NCBI GenBank assembly: GCA_015068655.1 | Contig: SVKC01000002.1 | Location: 1-64,000, forward strand | From: Oscillospiraceae bacterium | Lineage (GTDB): Bacteria > Bacillota > Clostridia > Monoglobales > Monoglobaceae | Length of the DNA: 64,000 nucleotides | Direction: 5' to 3' | Shown: positions 28,633-38,052 of the stretch, piece by piece | Layout of the letters: each line of letters starts with the position of its first letter | Numbering within the stretch: position 1 is the first letter of the stretch | The notes under the pieces: model-generated | The model's database searches: none | What the model was told of the DNA's origin: nothing | What the model saw: the letters and a program-made list of their open reading frames with translations, nothing else | Program-made: the position numbers and the translations under genes

Positions 28633-30549
28633 TTATTTCTCTTTCCAGTTTCTTATATCGTCCATGTAATCTGCATTAATTTCGTTAAACACCTTGTTAA
28701 ATTCATCAAGGCAGGCGTCATCATAGCCATTGCGTTCTTCAATTGCCACAAACTCTTTATATGCCTTTTCAAATGCATCTTCGGTTTTTGATGCAAGAAC
28801 TGCCTTCAATGCATCCTCAATAACCTGTCTTGCATCCCACATCTTCTTTACACCCGGAACCTGACCTGTGTAGTTGTAAACCACCCACGACTGAGCTGCA
28901 CGGGGATAATCTGCTTTGGGTATTACCTTTGAGATTTTGAATTCATTCACGTAGTTTGATGCAACACGTTCTTTTTCTTTGTTTGCATACATAAGCTGCG
29001 GATGGAACTTGTTGAAATATGAAGTTGAACCGCCAATCATGGTTGTAATAACAGGGAATGACTTATAGCCGTAATCATACATAACCTGGTCGTCACCATT
29101 ATAAAGCATTGCCGATTCAAATTTCTTGTCTGTATATTCAAAAGTTCCGTCATCATTCACCTTATACAAGCCACTCTTTTCGGGACCCCACATAGCAAAC
29201 TTCATACCTGCATCGGTATAGAAGAAGTCAAGGAAACGAAGAATCTGTTCAACCTGCGTTTCATTCAGCATATCCTTGAAGAATATCACATTATAGTCAG
29301 CAAGCAGACGGTTTGCATTTACGTTGAGGAAACGGCTGTGGTCAACGGGAATATCAATGAAAACCTTTCTGTATGAATAGTTCTTGCCGCCTGCAGCCAG
29401 AACCTCATCCGACGGAGGTGCTGTCAGACCGTAAAGAATTGCATATTCGCCGTTATTCTTTTTCTGGTCAAATGCCGCCTTGGTATCAATAAAGGCTTCT
29501 TCCGATGCAAGACCCTCACGGTACAGCTCGTTGAAGAACTTAACCAAGTCTTTGAACCAGTCTTCCTTTGCAGGATTAACCAGCTTCTGCTTTTGCACGT
29601 CATAATATCCGAAATATGTAACCGCATCACCATAGCCTGTGCCTGCCAATGCATCCATCTCGGCAAGCAAGCTCCAGTTGTCAGTTCCCTCTGAAATATA
29701 GAAGGGCCAGACAGTTCTGCCGTTTTCGGTGATATTCAACGCCTTTATATCCTGAAGCAGCTTTTTGAATTCATCCATACTTGTAATCGTGTAATCAAGA
29801 ATCTGCTCCTTGGTAAAACTGCCCTTTTGCATATAAATGTCCTTCAGCTCCTGAGCTGTGTGAGCCTCGGGGCGGATGGTCTTTAAAATGTCATCACGAA
29901 CCCAGACCCAGTTTCTGCTTTCACCCATGGGCGTAACATTTTTATATCTTTCAGGAGTATATTCGGGGTCAAGATACTGGGATGAATGCTTGCTCAGTCC
30001 CGTCCATGAATACATCTTTCCGTTATGGAACAAACGTCTGTTAAACTCCCTCTTTATATCATCATGGGAATTAACATATGACATATAATTTGGCATATAC
30101 TTGGGAACCATTTCTGTCAAATCATAAATCTTGTCTTCCTCAAAGAGCATTGTTGCAATGTTTCCTTCAACACCAATGCCGATATGAGGCCAGCTCTTTG
30201 TTGAAACCATTTTTGCAATCCTTGCATCACAGCTTTCACCACCGTTGTCAAAGGATGTTTTTTCGCTGAAGCTGATGCCCGTTGCTCTGGTCAGCTCACC
30301 CTGAAACTTATCGTTTGTTTTTGTTCTGCCGATGGCAACATTATTTGTTCCTGCGCCGTACCACACAGACAGGTCAAGCTGTTCACCCGTCCAGTCAGGC
30401 AAATCATCAATGATGTCTATCCCGTCCATTTCATTGATGGCATAGGGAAGGGGTTCGGATTCATTCTTACCCTTTCCCGAACATCCTGCAAGAATACCCG
30501 CCATAAGTACCGCCGCCAAAGCCAGAGAGACAATTCTTAATTTCTTCAT
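28633..30549 (-). CDS. Extracellular solute-binding lipoprotein of a carbohydrate ABC transporter (LplA-like)
   Basis: 638 aa. Type II signal with lipobox LAGC (lipidated Cys23), then an acidic, tryptophan-rich bilobed binding domain. Length is at the upper end for LplA-type proteins. It follows two permease genes with only 34-76 bp gaps. It should capture oligosaccharides released by the surface proteins and pass them to the permeases. No ATPase gene occurs in the window, as usual for Lpl systems that share an MsmX-type ATPase. Confidence 0.9.
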   Translation of the reverse strand: MKKLRIVSLALAAVLMAGILAGCSGKGKNESEPLPYAINEMDGIDIIDDLPDWTGEQLDLSVWYGAGTNNVAIGRTKTNDKFQGELTRATGISFSEKTSFDNGGESCDARIAKMVSTKSWPHIGIGVEGNIATMLFEEDKIYDLTEMVPKYMPNYMSYVNSHDDIKREFNRRLFHNGKMYSWTGLSKHSSQYLDPEYTPERYKNVTPMGESRNWVWVRDDILKTIRPEAHTAQELKDIYMQKGSFTKEQILDYTITSMDEFKKLLQDIKALNITENGRTVWPFYISEGTDNWSLLAEMDALAGTGYGDAVTYFGYYDVQKQKLVNPAKEDWFKDLVKFFNELYREGLASEEAFIDTKAAFDQKKNNGEYAILYGLTAPPSDEVLAAGGKNYSYRKVFIDIPVDHSRFLNVNANRLLADYNVIFFKDMLNETQVEQILRFLDFFYTDAGMKFAMWGPEKSGLYKVNDDGTFEYTDKKFESAMLYNGDDQVMYDYGYKSFPVITTMIGGSTSYFNKFHPQLMYANKEKERVASNYVNEFKISKVIPKADYPRAAQSWVVYNYTGQVPGVKKMWDARQVIEDALKAVLASKTEDAFEKAYKEFVAIEERNGYDDACLDEFNKVFNEINADYMDDIRNWKEK

Positions 30550-30583
30550 TTTTTCTTCCTCCTTATATTTAAACTTTTAATTT

Positions 30584-31507
30584 TTAACCTTTTACCGAGC
30601 CAAGAGTAACACCCTTAACAAAATATTTCTGCAGGAATGGATATGTCAGAATTATAGGAATTGTAACCACAATAACCTGAGCCGCTTGCATAGATTCCGT
30701 TGTGACCTTCATTTGCGACGCAAGCTGCTGTACGTCTTCACCTTGCTTGAGTGCCTCCTGCATAAGTGCCGTAATTCTTTCAGACTCCTTCAATGTCTGC
30801 ATCAGCTTATACTGAAGGGTATGCAAGTCGGGATTTTGAATGTAATAAAGGGTTGATGTCCATTCGTTCCACGATGCAACCGCCGTCCAAAGGATAATTG
30901 TTGCCAAAATGGGCTTGCAAAGGGGCATAACAATTTTTGAAAATGTAATCCATTCGTTTGCACCGTCAATATTTGCCGCTTCTACAATGCTGTCTGATAT
31001 ATTGGAGCTCATATATGAACGGATGATAATAACGTTATAAAAATTCCACATAGCAGGGAAAACATACACCCAAAAGCTGTTCAGAAGCCCGATATTTGAA
31101 TACAGAATATAATTGGGAATAAGACCACCGGCAATGTATGTGGGAATCAGGAAGAAAAGGTTGACACCTTTCAATCCCCACAGATCTTTTCTTGACAGAC
31201 CGTATCCCGCCATAAACTGAACCATAACACTGCCCACAACAAAAAGTACCACCTTTGCAACCGTCACAAAAAATGCTCGATACATACTACTGTCAGCCAA
31301 AAGTACTCTATAATTTTCCCAGGTAAAAACTCTTGGGAAAAACGTAATACCGCCTCGCATACTGTCAATTCCATCATTAAGTGATTTCGCCAAAACGTTT
31401 AAGTAAGGCAGCAATGTAATCAAAATTACGAAAAGCATAACAAATGTATTAAAAACTTTAAATACAGCGTAAGCTTTGCCTTCATTTTTTAACTTGTTTA
31501 TAAACAT
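30584..31507 (-). CDS. Carbohydrate ABC transporter permease (LplC/YtcP type)
   Basis: 307 aa from ATG 31507, chosen because AGGGG lies nine bases upstream; a GTG three codons earlier has no spacing. Six hydrophobic segments are visible. The ATPase-contacting EAA loop reads EAANIDGANEW. Typical of the YtcP/LplC family that imports plant oligosaccharides, partner of the LplB permease 14 bp upstream. Confidence 0.9.
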   Translation of the reverse strand: MFINKLKNEGKAYAVFKVFNTFVMLFVILITLLPYLNVLAKSLNDGIDSMRGGITFFPRVFTWENYRVLLADSSMYRAFFVTVAKVVLFVVGSVMVQFMAGYGLSRKDLWGLKGVNLFFLIPTYIAGGLIPNYILYSNIGLLNSFWVYVFPAMWNFYNVIIIRSYMSSNISDSIVEAANIDGANEWITFSKIVMPLCKPILATIILWTAVASWNEWTSTLYYIQNPDLHTLQYKLMQTLKESERITALMQEALKQGEDVQQLASQMKVTTESMQAAQVIVVTIPIILTYPFLQKYFVKGVTLGSVKG

Positions 31508-31521
31508 AATTCTCACCCCTT

Positions 31522-32490
31522 TTATATCAGCGAAGTATCATTCAACTTCTTTGAGAGGTAGTTTGCACCCAGAATAAGCAAAACGCTGAGTGTTCCGCTC
31601 ACAAAGCTAAATGCCGTTGCCACAGAATAATTGCCCTGTGTGATACCTTGCTTGTAGATAATAGTAGAAATAACCTCAAAATCAATAAACACATTCTGCA
31701 ATCCGAAAATCAAATCAAAATTCGAAGTAAACAGTTGTCCGATTTGCAATACGAATAGCATAATTATAGTTGTCCTCAGACTTGGCAGCGTAATGTGCCA
31801 GCATTGCCTCATTTTCCCTGCACCATCAATAATCGCAGCTTCATACAGAGAAGGGTCTATTCCCGAAATACCCGAAAGATAAATAATGGTATTCCATCCA
31901 ACACTTTGCCATATGGTCAATATTACAATATTGGGAACAAAAAAGCTTTGCTGTCCAAGGAACAAAATACGTTCTGTGCCTTCTCCCAGCAAGGAAATTC
32001 TCAAGTCATTAACAATACCCGAGCTACTGAAAAGTGTTGTCGCAATGCCCACAACAGCAATTGTAGAAATAAAATGGGGCAAATAACTGAAGGTTTGTGT
32101 AAGCCGTTTTAGTGGTCTGCAGCTTACCTCATTCAAAAGCAATGCAAAAACAATCGGTAACGGGAATATCAAAAACAAGCTGATACCGCTGAGCAAAAGC
32201 GTATTTGTTATGGCTTTTAAAAACTCAGGAATCATAAAAATCGATTTGATATTTTCCAAACCGACAAATGTACTTCCAAAAATTCCTCTGAACGGATTAT
32301 AGTCAACAAACGCCATATAAAGCCCCGGCAATGGTATGTAACCGAACACAATTGTGAGAATCAGTCCGGGAAGCAAAAACATATACTTTCCTTTGTTCTT
32401 CTTTATGCACTTGAAAGCATAGCCGCTTGAAATTGCCCTTAATCCTGTTTGTCCACGTTGTTTTTCATCAAATTTTTTTTCAGTCTTCAC
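31522..32490 (-). CDS. Carbohydrate ABC transporter permease (LplB type)
   Basis: 322 aa, GTG start after GGAGG with seven-base spacing. Six transmembrane segments, and the EAA loop YEAAIIDGAGKMRQ. First gene of the long leftward locus after the YesM terminator, so its 5' region holds the locus promoter. Forms the channel with the LplC gene. The first gene after the two-component system is the usual YesMN target. Confidence 0.9.
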   Translation of the reverse strand: MKTEKKFDEKQRGQTGLRAISSGYAFKCIKKNKGKYMFLLPGLILTIVFGYIPLPGLYMAFVDYNPFRGIFGSTFVGLENIKSIFMIPEFLKAITNTLLLSGISLFLIFPLPIVFALLLNEVSCRPLKRLTQTFSYLPHFISTIAVVGIATTLFSSSGIVNDLRISLLGEGTERILFLGQQSFFVPNIVILTIWQSVGWNTIIYLSGISGIDPSLYEAAIIDGAGKMRQCWHITLPSLRTTIIMLFVLQIGQLFTSNFDLIFGLQNVFIDFEVISTIIYKQGITQGNYSVATAFSFVSGTLSVLLILGANYLSKKLNDTSLI

Positions 32491-32524
32491 AAAACTACCT
32501 CCTCTATATACCCTTTAATATAGC

Positions 32525-32553
32525 AAAATGCAAAAATTTAGTCTATGATATTT
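32525..32553 (-). promoter_or_regulatory. Possible promoter of the long leftward locus
   Basis: Reading leftward, TATATT (about 32518-32524 region) follows TAGACT at a 17-bp spacing. The -35 is poor, as expected for an activator-dependent promoter. The YesN promoter shows the same TAGACT-17-TA pattern. Positions are approximate. Confidence 0.3.
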
Positions 32554-32567
32554 ATTGTGAAAAAGTT

Positions 32568-32600
32568 GACCGTTTTTGTTTTATCCAAACAAAAACGGTC
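32568..32600 (-). terminator. Strong intrinsic terminator of the yesN-yesM unit
   Basis: A perfect 14-bp stem, GACCGTTTTTGTTT (32568-32581) with its complement (32587-32600), around a five-base loop. Read leftward, the stem is followed by AACTTTTTC. It lies six bases after the YesM stop and separates the sensor genes from the transporter operon. Confidence 0.8.
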
Positions 32601-32605
32601 AATCC

Positions 32606-34327
32606 TTACTTCTGTTCAATTTCTATTGGTATTTTTATTGTCACTCTGGTAAAATGCTGTTCTTCGGATTCCACTTCAAAAAAGTATTCTTCATTATACC
32701 AATGCTTCAGTCGAGCTATGGTGTTATATAAACCAACGCCAAATTTTCTTTCATCTGTTTTCAGCATAGACATAATTTCTGTTACAACACTATCCGGCAT
32801 CCCCTCGCCGCTGTCAAACACTTCAATGGCAAGCATATCATTTTCTCTTTTTATTTTAATTCGCAAAAGGCATTCCGTTCTCTTGTTCAACCTCTTTGAC
32901 AAACCGTGAATAATTGCATTTTCCACAACAGGCTGCAACAAAAAGTTCGGCACTATATAGTCTTTCACATCATCATCAACGAGAAAAAAGGTATTAAGCC
33001 TATTGTTGTATCTTGTACTCATAATTGCAATATAGTTTTCGATAAAATCTATTTCTTCACTGACCTTGACATAATTTGTTTTTCCTGACAGCAAATATCG
33101 GTACATTTTTGTCAGCCTCGAAATAGCCTCACTTATTTCCGATTGTCCGTTTGTCATAGCAAGAATCTTGATATTCGAAAGTGTGTTATAAAGAAAATGC
33201 GGTTTTATCTGATACCTCAGTGCATCCACCTCAGCCCGTCGCTTTTGTTCCTCCTGAACCTTGAGAGCCTCAACAGACTTGCTAATTTCACTACGCATTT
33301 TGTTATAGTGGCTTACCAACATTTCAATTTCTTTTCCCCCACTTATGGTAAATTCATCCTCCGTCAGATTCCTGTCCATATGATGCATCAATTCCTGCAT
33401 CGGTTTTATAAACCGTTTTCTCATCAACGAATATACCCACAAAATCAGGACAACGAAAATCAAAACAAGAATAAGCATTGCCAAAATTATTCCGTATCCA
33501 TCTTTATAAAATTCCCACGTTTTGTAAATTGTCAAGAATTTAAACGAACTGCCCGGCACCTGATAATGAGCTGTAATATATCTGTCACTGTATTTTTGGA
33601 AATCAAAAATGCCGGTTTCTGTTTCATAGAGCAAAACAAGCATATCAAAGGTTATTGCTGAGCCCTCTTTGAACTCCTCATGGTTATTCACCGCAAGAAC
33701 CTTTCCTTCATTCATAATCAGAGTCAGGTTATTGTTGTTCTCCATCCCCTTCATTATATTATCAATAGCTTCTTTCCTCACAAAAAAGAACAAAGTAGTG
33801 TAAGCAGCATCACTTTCTGAAATATTTGCTCTCACAATATAATAATTTGTATAACGGTAAACATAATCCTTGTCATCGCCGTTATACCATCTTAATCTGC
33901 TTATTGCATCGGGGTTATGACCGTATTGCATTTTCAATTGAATTGTATCAACATGAATTCTGTCAGGGTTATATGTATATTCCCGCCCATCAGATGTAAA
34001 CAAAAAACACGCTCCAATGCTGTTGTCATACAAAACCTTTGCGAGCATTGTTTCCACTTTTGTAACCTCATTTTTTTCAGAGCCTGAAAAACAGTCCTTG
34101 TTGCTTTCAATGTCATCCACCATATTTTCGATGCGCGCAACCAAGGCTTCCATCTTTTCGCTGGCATTCTGCATCTGAAGCAATGCGGTTTTTTCAATCT
34201 GCTGAAATACGGTCTTCGACACCACAGTGCAGGAGTATGTTCCCAGAATAATTATCCCAAGTATACAAATGACAACAACACAAACAAATAACCGTTGCAG
34301 GGTTCCGGCAAAAAGATGCTTATTCAT
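32606..34327 (-). CDS. Sensor histidine kinase, YesM type
   Basis: 573 aa. Transmembrane segments at about 14-34 and 280-302 bracket an extracellular sensor domain of the dCache kind. HAMP follows at about 303-355, then the phosphorylated histidine His377 in QIKPHFLYNTLSN. The ATP-binding N-box QPVVENAIIHGL is at 465-476 and DSGEGMP at 505-511. The start overlaps the YesN stop by a few bases. It should sense an extracellular oligosaccharide and phosphorylate YesN. Confidence 0.9.
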   Translation of the reverse strand: MNKHLFAGTLQRLFVCVVVICILGIIILGTYSCTVVSKTVFQQIEKTALLQMQNASEKMEALVARIENMVDDIESNKDCFSGSEKNEVTKVETMLAKVLYDNSIGACFLFTSDGREYTYNPDRIHVDTIQLKMQYGHNPDAISRLRWYNGDDKDYVYRYTNYYIVRANISESDAAYTTLFFFVRKEAIDNIMKGMENNNNLTLIMNEGKVLAVNNHEEFKEGSAITFDMLVLLYETETGIFDFQKYSDRYITAHYQVPGSSFKFLTIYKTWEFYKDGYGIILAMLILVLIFVVLILWVYSLMRKRFIKPMQELMHHMDRNLTEDEFTISGGKEIEMLVSHYNKMRSEISKSVEALKVQEEQKRRAEVDALRYQIKPHFLYNTLSNIKILAMTNGQSEISEAISRLTKMYRYLLSGKTNYVKVSEEIDFIENYIAIMSTRYNNRLNTFFLVDDDVKDYIVPNFLLQPVVENAIIHGLSKRLNKRTECLLRIKIKRENDMLAIEVFDSGEGMPDSVVTEIMSMLKTDERKFGVGLYNTIARLKHWYNEEYFFEVESEEQHFTRVTIKIPIEIEQK

Positions 34328-35843
34328 CAGTTCTCATCCTTTCTATCTTGCTGGGAGAGCATCCATATTGCTCACAGAACAGCCGACTGAAATGCTCATA
34401 ATTGCGATAACCGACTGCTGTGGCAATTTCGCTGTATTTCAGACTGCTGGTCTTGATAAGCTGCATCGCTTTTTCAAGACGAACCGAATTCAGATATTTT
34501 TTAAAGGTCACACCTTTTAACTTTCTGAACATTCTTGAAAAATATCCATATTCATACTGAAAATTCTTTGCAATCATTTCCAGGGTCAGTTCTTCGGCAT
34601 AATGCTGCTGAACATATTCATCCAACTGTTCCGCAAGCCGCTTATCAGGGAACAACAAACTACCGGATATGGTCCGGACATATTTTTTCAGGAGCTCTAT
34701 TGCCACTTCATAATTGTAACACTCCATAATTTCTCCGAACGACAAACCTTCATCAAGAACAATATCAGAGGATTTTGCATAATCCGTAACCAACAAATAG
34801 ATATGTCTGTAAAAAAACAAAACTGTTTCGATTACATCATTCTCCGGATATACATCCTTCATTGCATCAAGCTTTTTAATTATGGTATTAAATTCCTTTT
34901 TCTGAAAACAGTTTTCAATATCCGAAAACTCTTTTTTGTAATCAAAAGAGTCCTGAAATCTCTCGGCAATTTTAAATGTAATAATTTCCGACTCCGAACA
35001 GAAAAATCTGTATTTCCTTAAATTATAAATTTCTTTGTATCTGCTTCTAAGGTTTCTCAAAAGGGTATAGGTGTTATCAAGATATACATATATCCGAAGT
35101 CCGAATTTTTGTTCCAATACAGTCTTTGTCTTGTACAAAATTTGCTTAATTGCAACTATATCACTGACAGAAAACAGCATAATAATTTTATCCGGTTCGT
35201 TAAAAAAGTACTCAATATGTTTAAATTCTGAAAACGCCTGATCAAGATAATTCGATATAGAATTTTTCAAAAAATCCTTATCCATATTCCACTCATCTTT
35301 AACAATTCGCTCAAGATTCAATATATCAATCAACGCAAACAACAATTTGCATTCAAGAAAGTTTTCGGATATATTCTTTTCCTCCGCAACCTGTATTTCT
35401 CCCCAAAATATTTCTTTCAGGTTCTTCTCCTTTTGAATATTTTCGTCACGCTGCAGCTGTTGCTTTGAGAATTCCTGTTCAACGAAAGTGGAGATTACTT
35501 TCCGATAGTGTTCTGTTTCGAACTCCGTCTTTGGGATATAATCACAAATTCCTATTCTGAACGCCTTTCGCACAAGCTCAAAGTCCTGATAATTGCTGAT
35601 AACAATAAAATGCGTATCCTTATTGAAACGCAACAGTTCGGACATAAATTCAATGCCGTTCATTCCGGGCATAACAATATCCGTCACCACAAGATCAACT
35701 TTATTGTGCCGAAGATTTTCCAGTGCATCTTCCGCACAACAAAAAGAACCGCATATTTCCAATCCAAGCTCCTTGTAGTCAATGCAGCCTTCAAGAAATT
35801 CACGCATAAATAGTTCATCTTCAACAATAGCCAGCTTTAGCAT
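34320..35843 (-). CDS. Response regulator with AraC-type DNA-binding domain (YesN type)
   Basis: 507 aa. N-terminal receiver domain with acidic pocket (IVEDE) and the phospho-acceptor Asp55 in VVTDIVMPGMNG. A middle coiled or helical linker follows (about 130-400). The C-terminal AraC double HTH (about 405-505) includes LKYSEIATAVGYRNYEHFSRLF. Cotranscribed with YesM. It likely activates the transporter and surface operon downstream of the terminator at 32568. Confidence 0.9.
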   Translation of the reverse strand: MLKLAIVEDELFMREFLEGCIDYKELGLEICGSFCCAEDALENLRHNKVDLVVTDIVMPGMNGIEFMSELLRFNKDTHFIVISNYQDFELVRKAFRIGICDYIPKTEFETEHYRKVISTFVEQEFSKQQLQRDENIQKEKNLKEIFWGEIQVAEEKNISENFLECKLLFALIDILNLERIVKDEWNMDKDFLKNSISNYLDQAFSEFKHIEYFFNEPDKIIMLFSVSDIVAIKQILYKTKTVLEQKFGLRIYVYLDNTYTLLRNLRSRYKEIYNLRKYRFFCSESEIITFKIAERFQDSFDYKKEFSDIENCFQKKEFNTIIKKLDAMKDVYPENDVIETVLFFYRHIYLLVTDYAKSSDIVLDEGLSFGEIMECYNYEVAIELLKKYVRTISGSLLFPDKRLAEQLDEYVQQHYAEELTLEMIAKNFQYEYGYFSRMFRKLKGVTFKKYLNSVRLEKAMQLIKTSSLKYSEIATAVGYRNYEHFSRLFCEQYGCSPSKIERMRTDE

Positions 35844-35978
35844 GTTACAAACCTCCTATATTTTATATATTAACATAAAAGCAGTCTAAATAAATATGAT
35901 ATATTTCGTCGTTAATTTGATATAATTTGTTTTCTTCATTAAAATTAGTTTTATACCATCCATAGTTAAAAAAAACAA

Positions 35979-36007
35979 TTGAATTTGTTTTTTTGTTGTG
36001 TTATACT
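35979..36007 (+). promoter_or_regulatory. Promoter of the AraC gene at 36027
   Basis: -35 TTGAAT (35979-35984), 17-bp spacer, -10 TATACT (36002-36007). It gives a short leader and supports the ATG at 36027 rather than an earlier in-frame codon within the promoter. Confidence 0.65.
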
Positions 36008-36026
36008 CTCCCTTGAGGTGAGTTTC

Positions 36027-36911
36027 ATGGATTTTTCCAATCAGCTATTCGCATATGATAATTTGTTTTCCGATGAACAACTGGATATACCTGCTGCAAA
36101 AATCTTTCAGGTATCCGAGCTTTCAATTGTCAGCGGAGGAGAAATTGTCACACACACACAGCAATGCGATGAAATAACCTTTGTTGTTTCCGGAAGCGGA
36201 ACGGTTTTTTCGGAAAACAAGGCAGACCACCTGTGTACCTCTCAGGTTCATTATATCAAAAAAGGCTGTATTCATCAAATACTTGCCGACAAGAATGAAA
36301 ACCTGCGTTTCATTTGTATCGGTTTTACGGTAAACGAGAACCATAATATTTTCAGGATGTATAATAGCACGTTTGAGAACAAAAGATACTGTACCGTTCC
36401 TGACAACAGAAGCATCAAAACCCTTTCCGAGCTTTTAATCCGCGAGTTTTATGCATGGGACGAGCACAGCATTGATTCGGTCAACCGATATATGGAACAA
36501 ATCATCGTGGCACTTTGCCGTATTCTCAGCGGTCAGTCAGGAAGCCCTCAGGGCGAATTATATGAGAAAAACAGTTCTAACCTTATTGTGTACAGAACCT
36601 TGCGTTATATTGACCGTGAATATATTCACCTGAAATCCGTTCAGGAAATTATCAGTGCCTTATCTTACAGCGACAGCTACCTGTCTCACTTGTTCAAGGA
36701 AAAGGTGGGAATTTCACTAAAAAGCTATCTGATGCAAAAAAAGATTGCACATGCAATTGAGCTTTTGAAAACAAGTCGTTTGAGCATAGAAGAAATCGCC
36801 ACCTATCTAAACTTCTCTTCCGCCCACTCTTTCCGCCGTGCATTCAAGCTTCATACAGGTCAGGTTCCGTCACAGATACAGAACCAAAAAGCAGAAAATG
36901 TACCCTATTAA
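36027..36911 (+). CDS. AraC-family transcriptional regulator
   Basis: 294 aa. ATG 36027 is preceded by GAGGTGA at five bases. N-terminal cupin sensing domain (about 25-110, with QCDEITFVVSGSG) and C-terminal double HTH (about 190-290) containing RLSIEEIATYLNFSSAHSFRRAF. It is divergent from YesN and upstream of the three-oxidoreductase operon, which it probably controls. A hairpin at 36943 separates the two, so they may be separate transcripts. Confidence 0.9.
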   Translation: MDFSNQLFAYDNLFSDEQLDIPAAKIFQVSELSIVSGGEIVTHTQQCDEITFVVSGSGTVFSENKADHLCTSQVHYIKKGCIHQILADKNENLRFICIGFTVNENHNIFRMYNSTFENKRYCTVPDNRSIKTLSELLIREFYAWDEHSIDSVNRYMEQIIVALCRILSGQSGSPQGELYEKNSSNLIVYRTLRYIDREYIHLKSVQEIISALSYSDSYLSHLFKEKVGISLKSYLMQKKIAHAIELLKTSRLSIEEIATYLNFSSAHSFRRAFKLHTGQVPSQIQNQKAENVPY

Positions 36912-36942
36912 TACAGATTTTCATATTGTCATCCAATTTCTT

Positions 36943-36976
36943 GCGTGATATATTTTCTTTAGAAAGTGTATCACGC
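36943..36976 (+). terminator. Terminator or attenuator between AraC and the oxidoreductase operon
   Basis: GCGTGATA (36943-36950) pairs with TATCACGC (36969-36976); the inner TTTC/GAAA also pairs. TTTTATTATG follows. It lies just before the GGAGG of the next gene, so it could attenuate read-through. Confidence 0.6.
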
Positions 36977-37002
36977 TTTTATTATGTAAGGAGGATTATA
37001 AA

Positions 37003-38052
37003 ATGAAAATAGGTATTATCGGATGCGGTACAATCGCAAACAACGCACACATTCCATCTTATATGAACAACGCAAAAGCAGAAATCAAGTATTTCTGTGA
37101 TATTATCCCCGAGCGGGCAAAAGCGGCTGTTGAAAAGTATAATTGCGGAATTGCGGTAACTGACTACAAAGAGGTTTTAAGCGACCCTGAAATTGAAGCT
37201 GTTTCAATTTGTACCCCCAACAAAGCACACTCAGAAATCGCTATCGAAGCGCTCAATGCCGGCAAAAATGTCTTGTGTGAAAAACCTGCAGCCAGAATTT
37301 ATTCCGAAGCATTAAAGATGCAGGAAGCACAGCACAAAACAGGAAAAGTTCTCAACATCGGTGTAGTTAACAGATTCAACGCCGGAGTAAACAAGCTCAA
37401 GGAATTAATTGACCAGGGTGAGCTTGGCGAAATTTATCAGGTATATGTAAGCTTCAGAAGCCACCGCTCTATCCCCGGTCTTGGCGGTGCATTCACCACC
37501 AAGGAAATCGCAGGCGGCGGTGTTATGATTGACTGGGGCGTTCATTTCTTTGATATTGTTATGTATGCCTGCGGTGACCCCAAGCCCATTTCTGCATCAG
37601 CTGAAACCTTTTCAAAACTGGGTTCTCCCATCAATGACTATGTATTCACCGATATGTGGGCAGGTCCTCCCGTACAGGACGGTATTTATGACGTTGAAGA
37701 AGGCGTAACCGGTATGGTTCGCACCGAAGGTCCCGTTATCACATTCAACGGAGCATGGGCACAAAACATCGGTGAAGACGAAATGTTCATTGACTTTATG
37801 GGAACAAAGGGCGGAATCCGACTCCAATATGGTGCAGACTTCACTCTCTATTCCACCAAAAACGGTATGCTGTCCAAAACTACATACAAAATGAATATGC
37901 CCAATATGTTCCAGAACGAAATCGACAGCTTTATCAACTGCATAGAAAACAACGAAAAACTTGCATCTCATATTGACACCAATATTATCACTGCAAAAAT
38001 GATGGATGCAATCTACCGCTCGGCAGAAACACACAAGGAGGTTATTTTATGA
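37003..38052 (+). CDS. Gfo/Idh/MocA-family oxidoreductase
   Basis: 349 aa. Rossmann start KIGIIGCGTIANNAH, lysine motif EKPAA, and a C-terminal domain with GGGVMIDWGVHFFD. AAGGAGG is nine bases before the ATG. Its stop overlaps the start of the next gene (ATGA), so the three oxidoreductases of this operon are probably cotranslated. Likely NAD(P)-dependent sugar oxidation or reduction. Confidence 0.9.
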   Translation: MKIGIIGCGTIANNAHIPSYMNNAKAEIKYFCDIIPERAKAAVEKYNCGIAVTDYKEVLSDPEIEAVSICTPNKAHSEIAIEALNAGKNVLCEKPAARIYSEALKMQEAQHKTGKVLNIGVVNRFNAGVNKLKELIDQGELGEIYQVYVSFRSHRSIPGLGGAFTTKEIAGGGVMIDWGVHFFDIVMYACGDPKPISASAETFSKLGSPINDYVFTDMWAGPPVQDGIYDVEEGVTGMVRTEGPVITFNGAWAQNIGEDEMFIDFMGTKGGIRLQYGADFTLYSTKNGMLSKTTYKMNMPNMFQNEIDSFINCIENNEKLASHIDTNIITAKMMDAIYRSAETHKEVIL

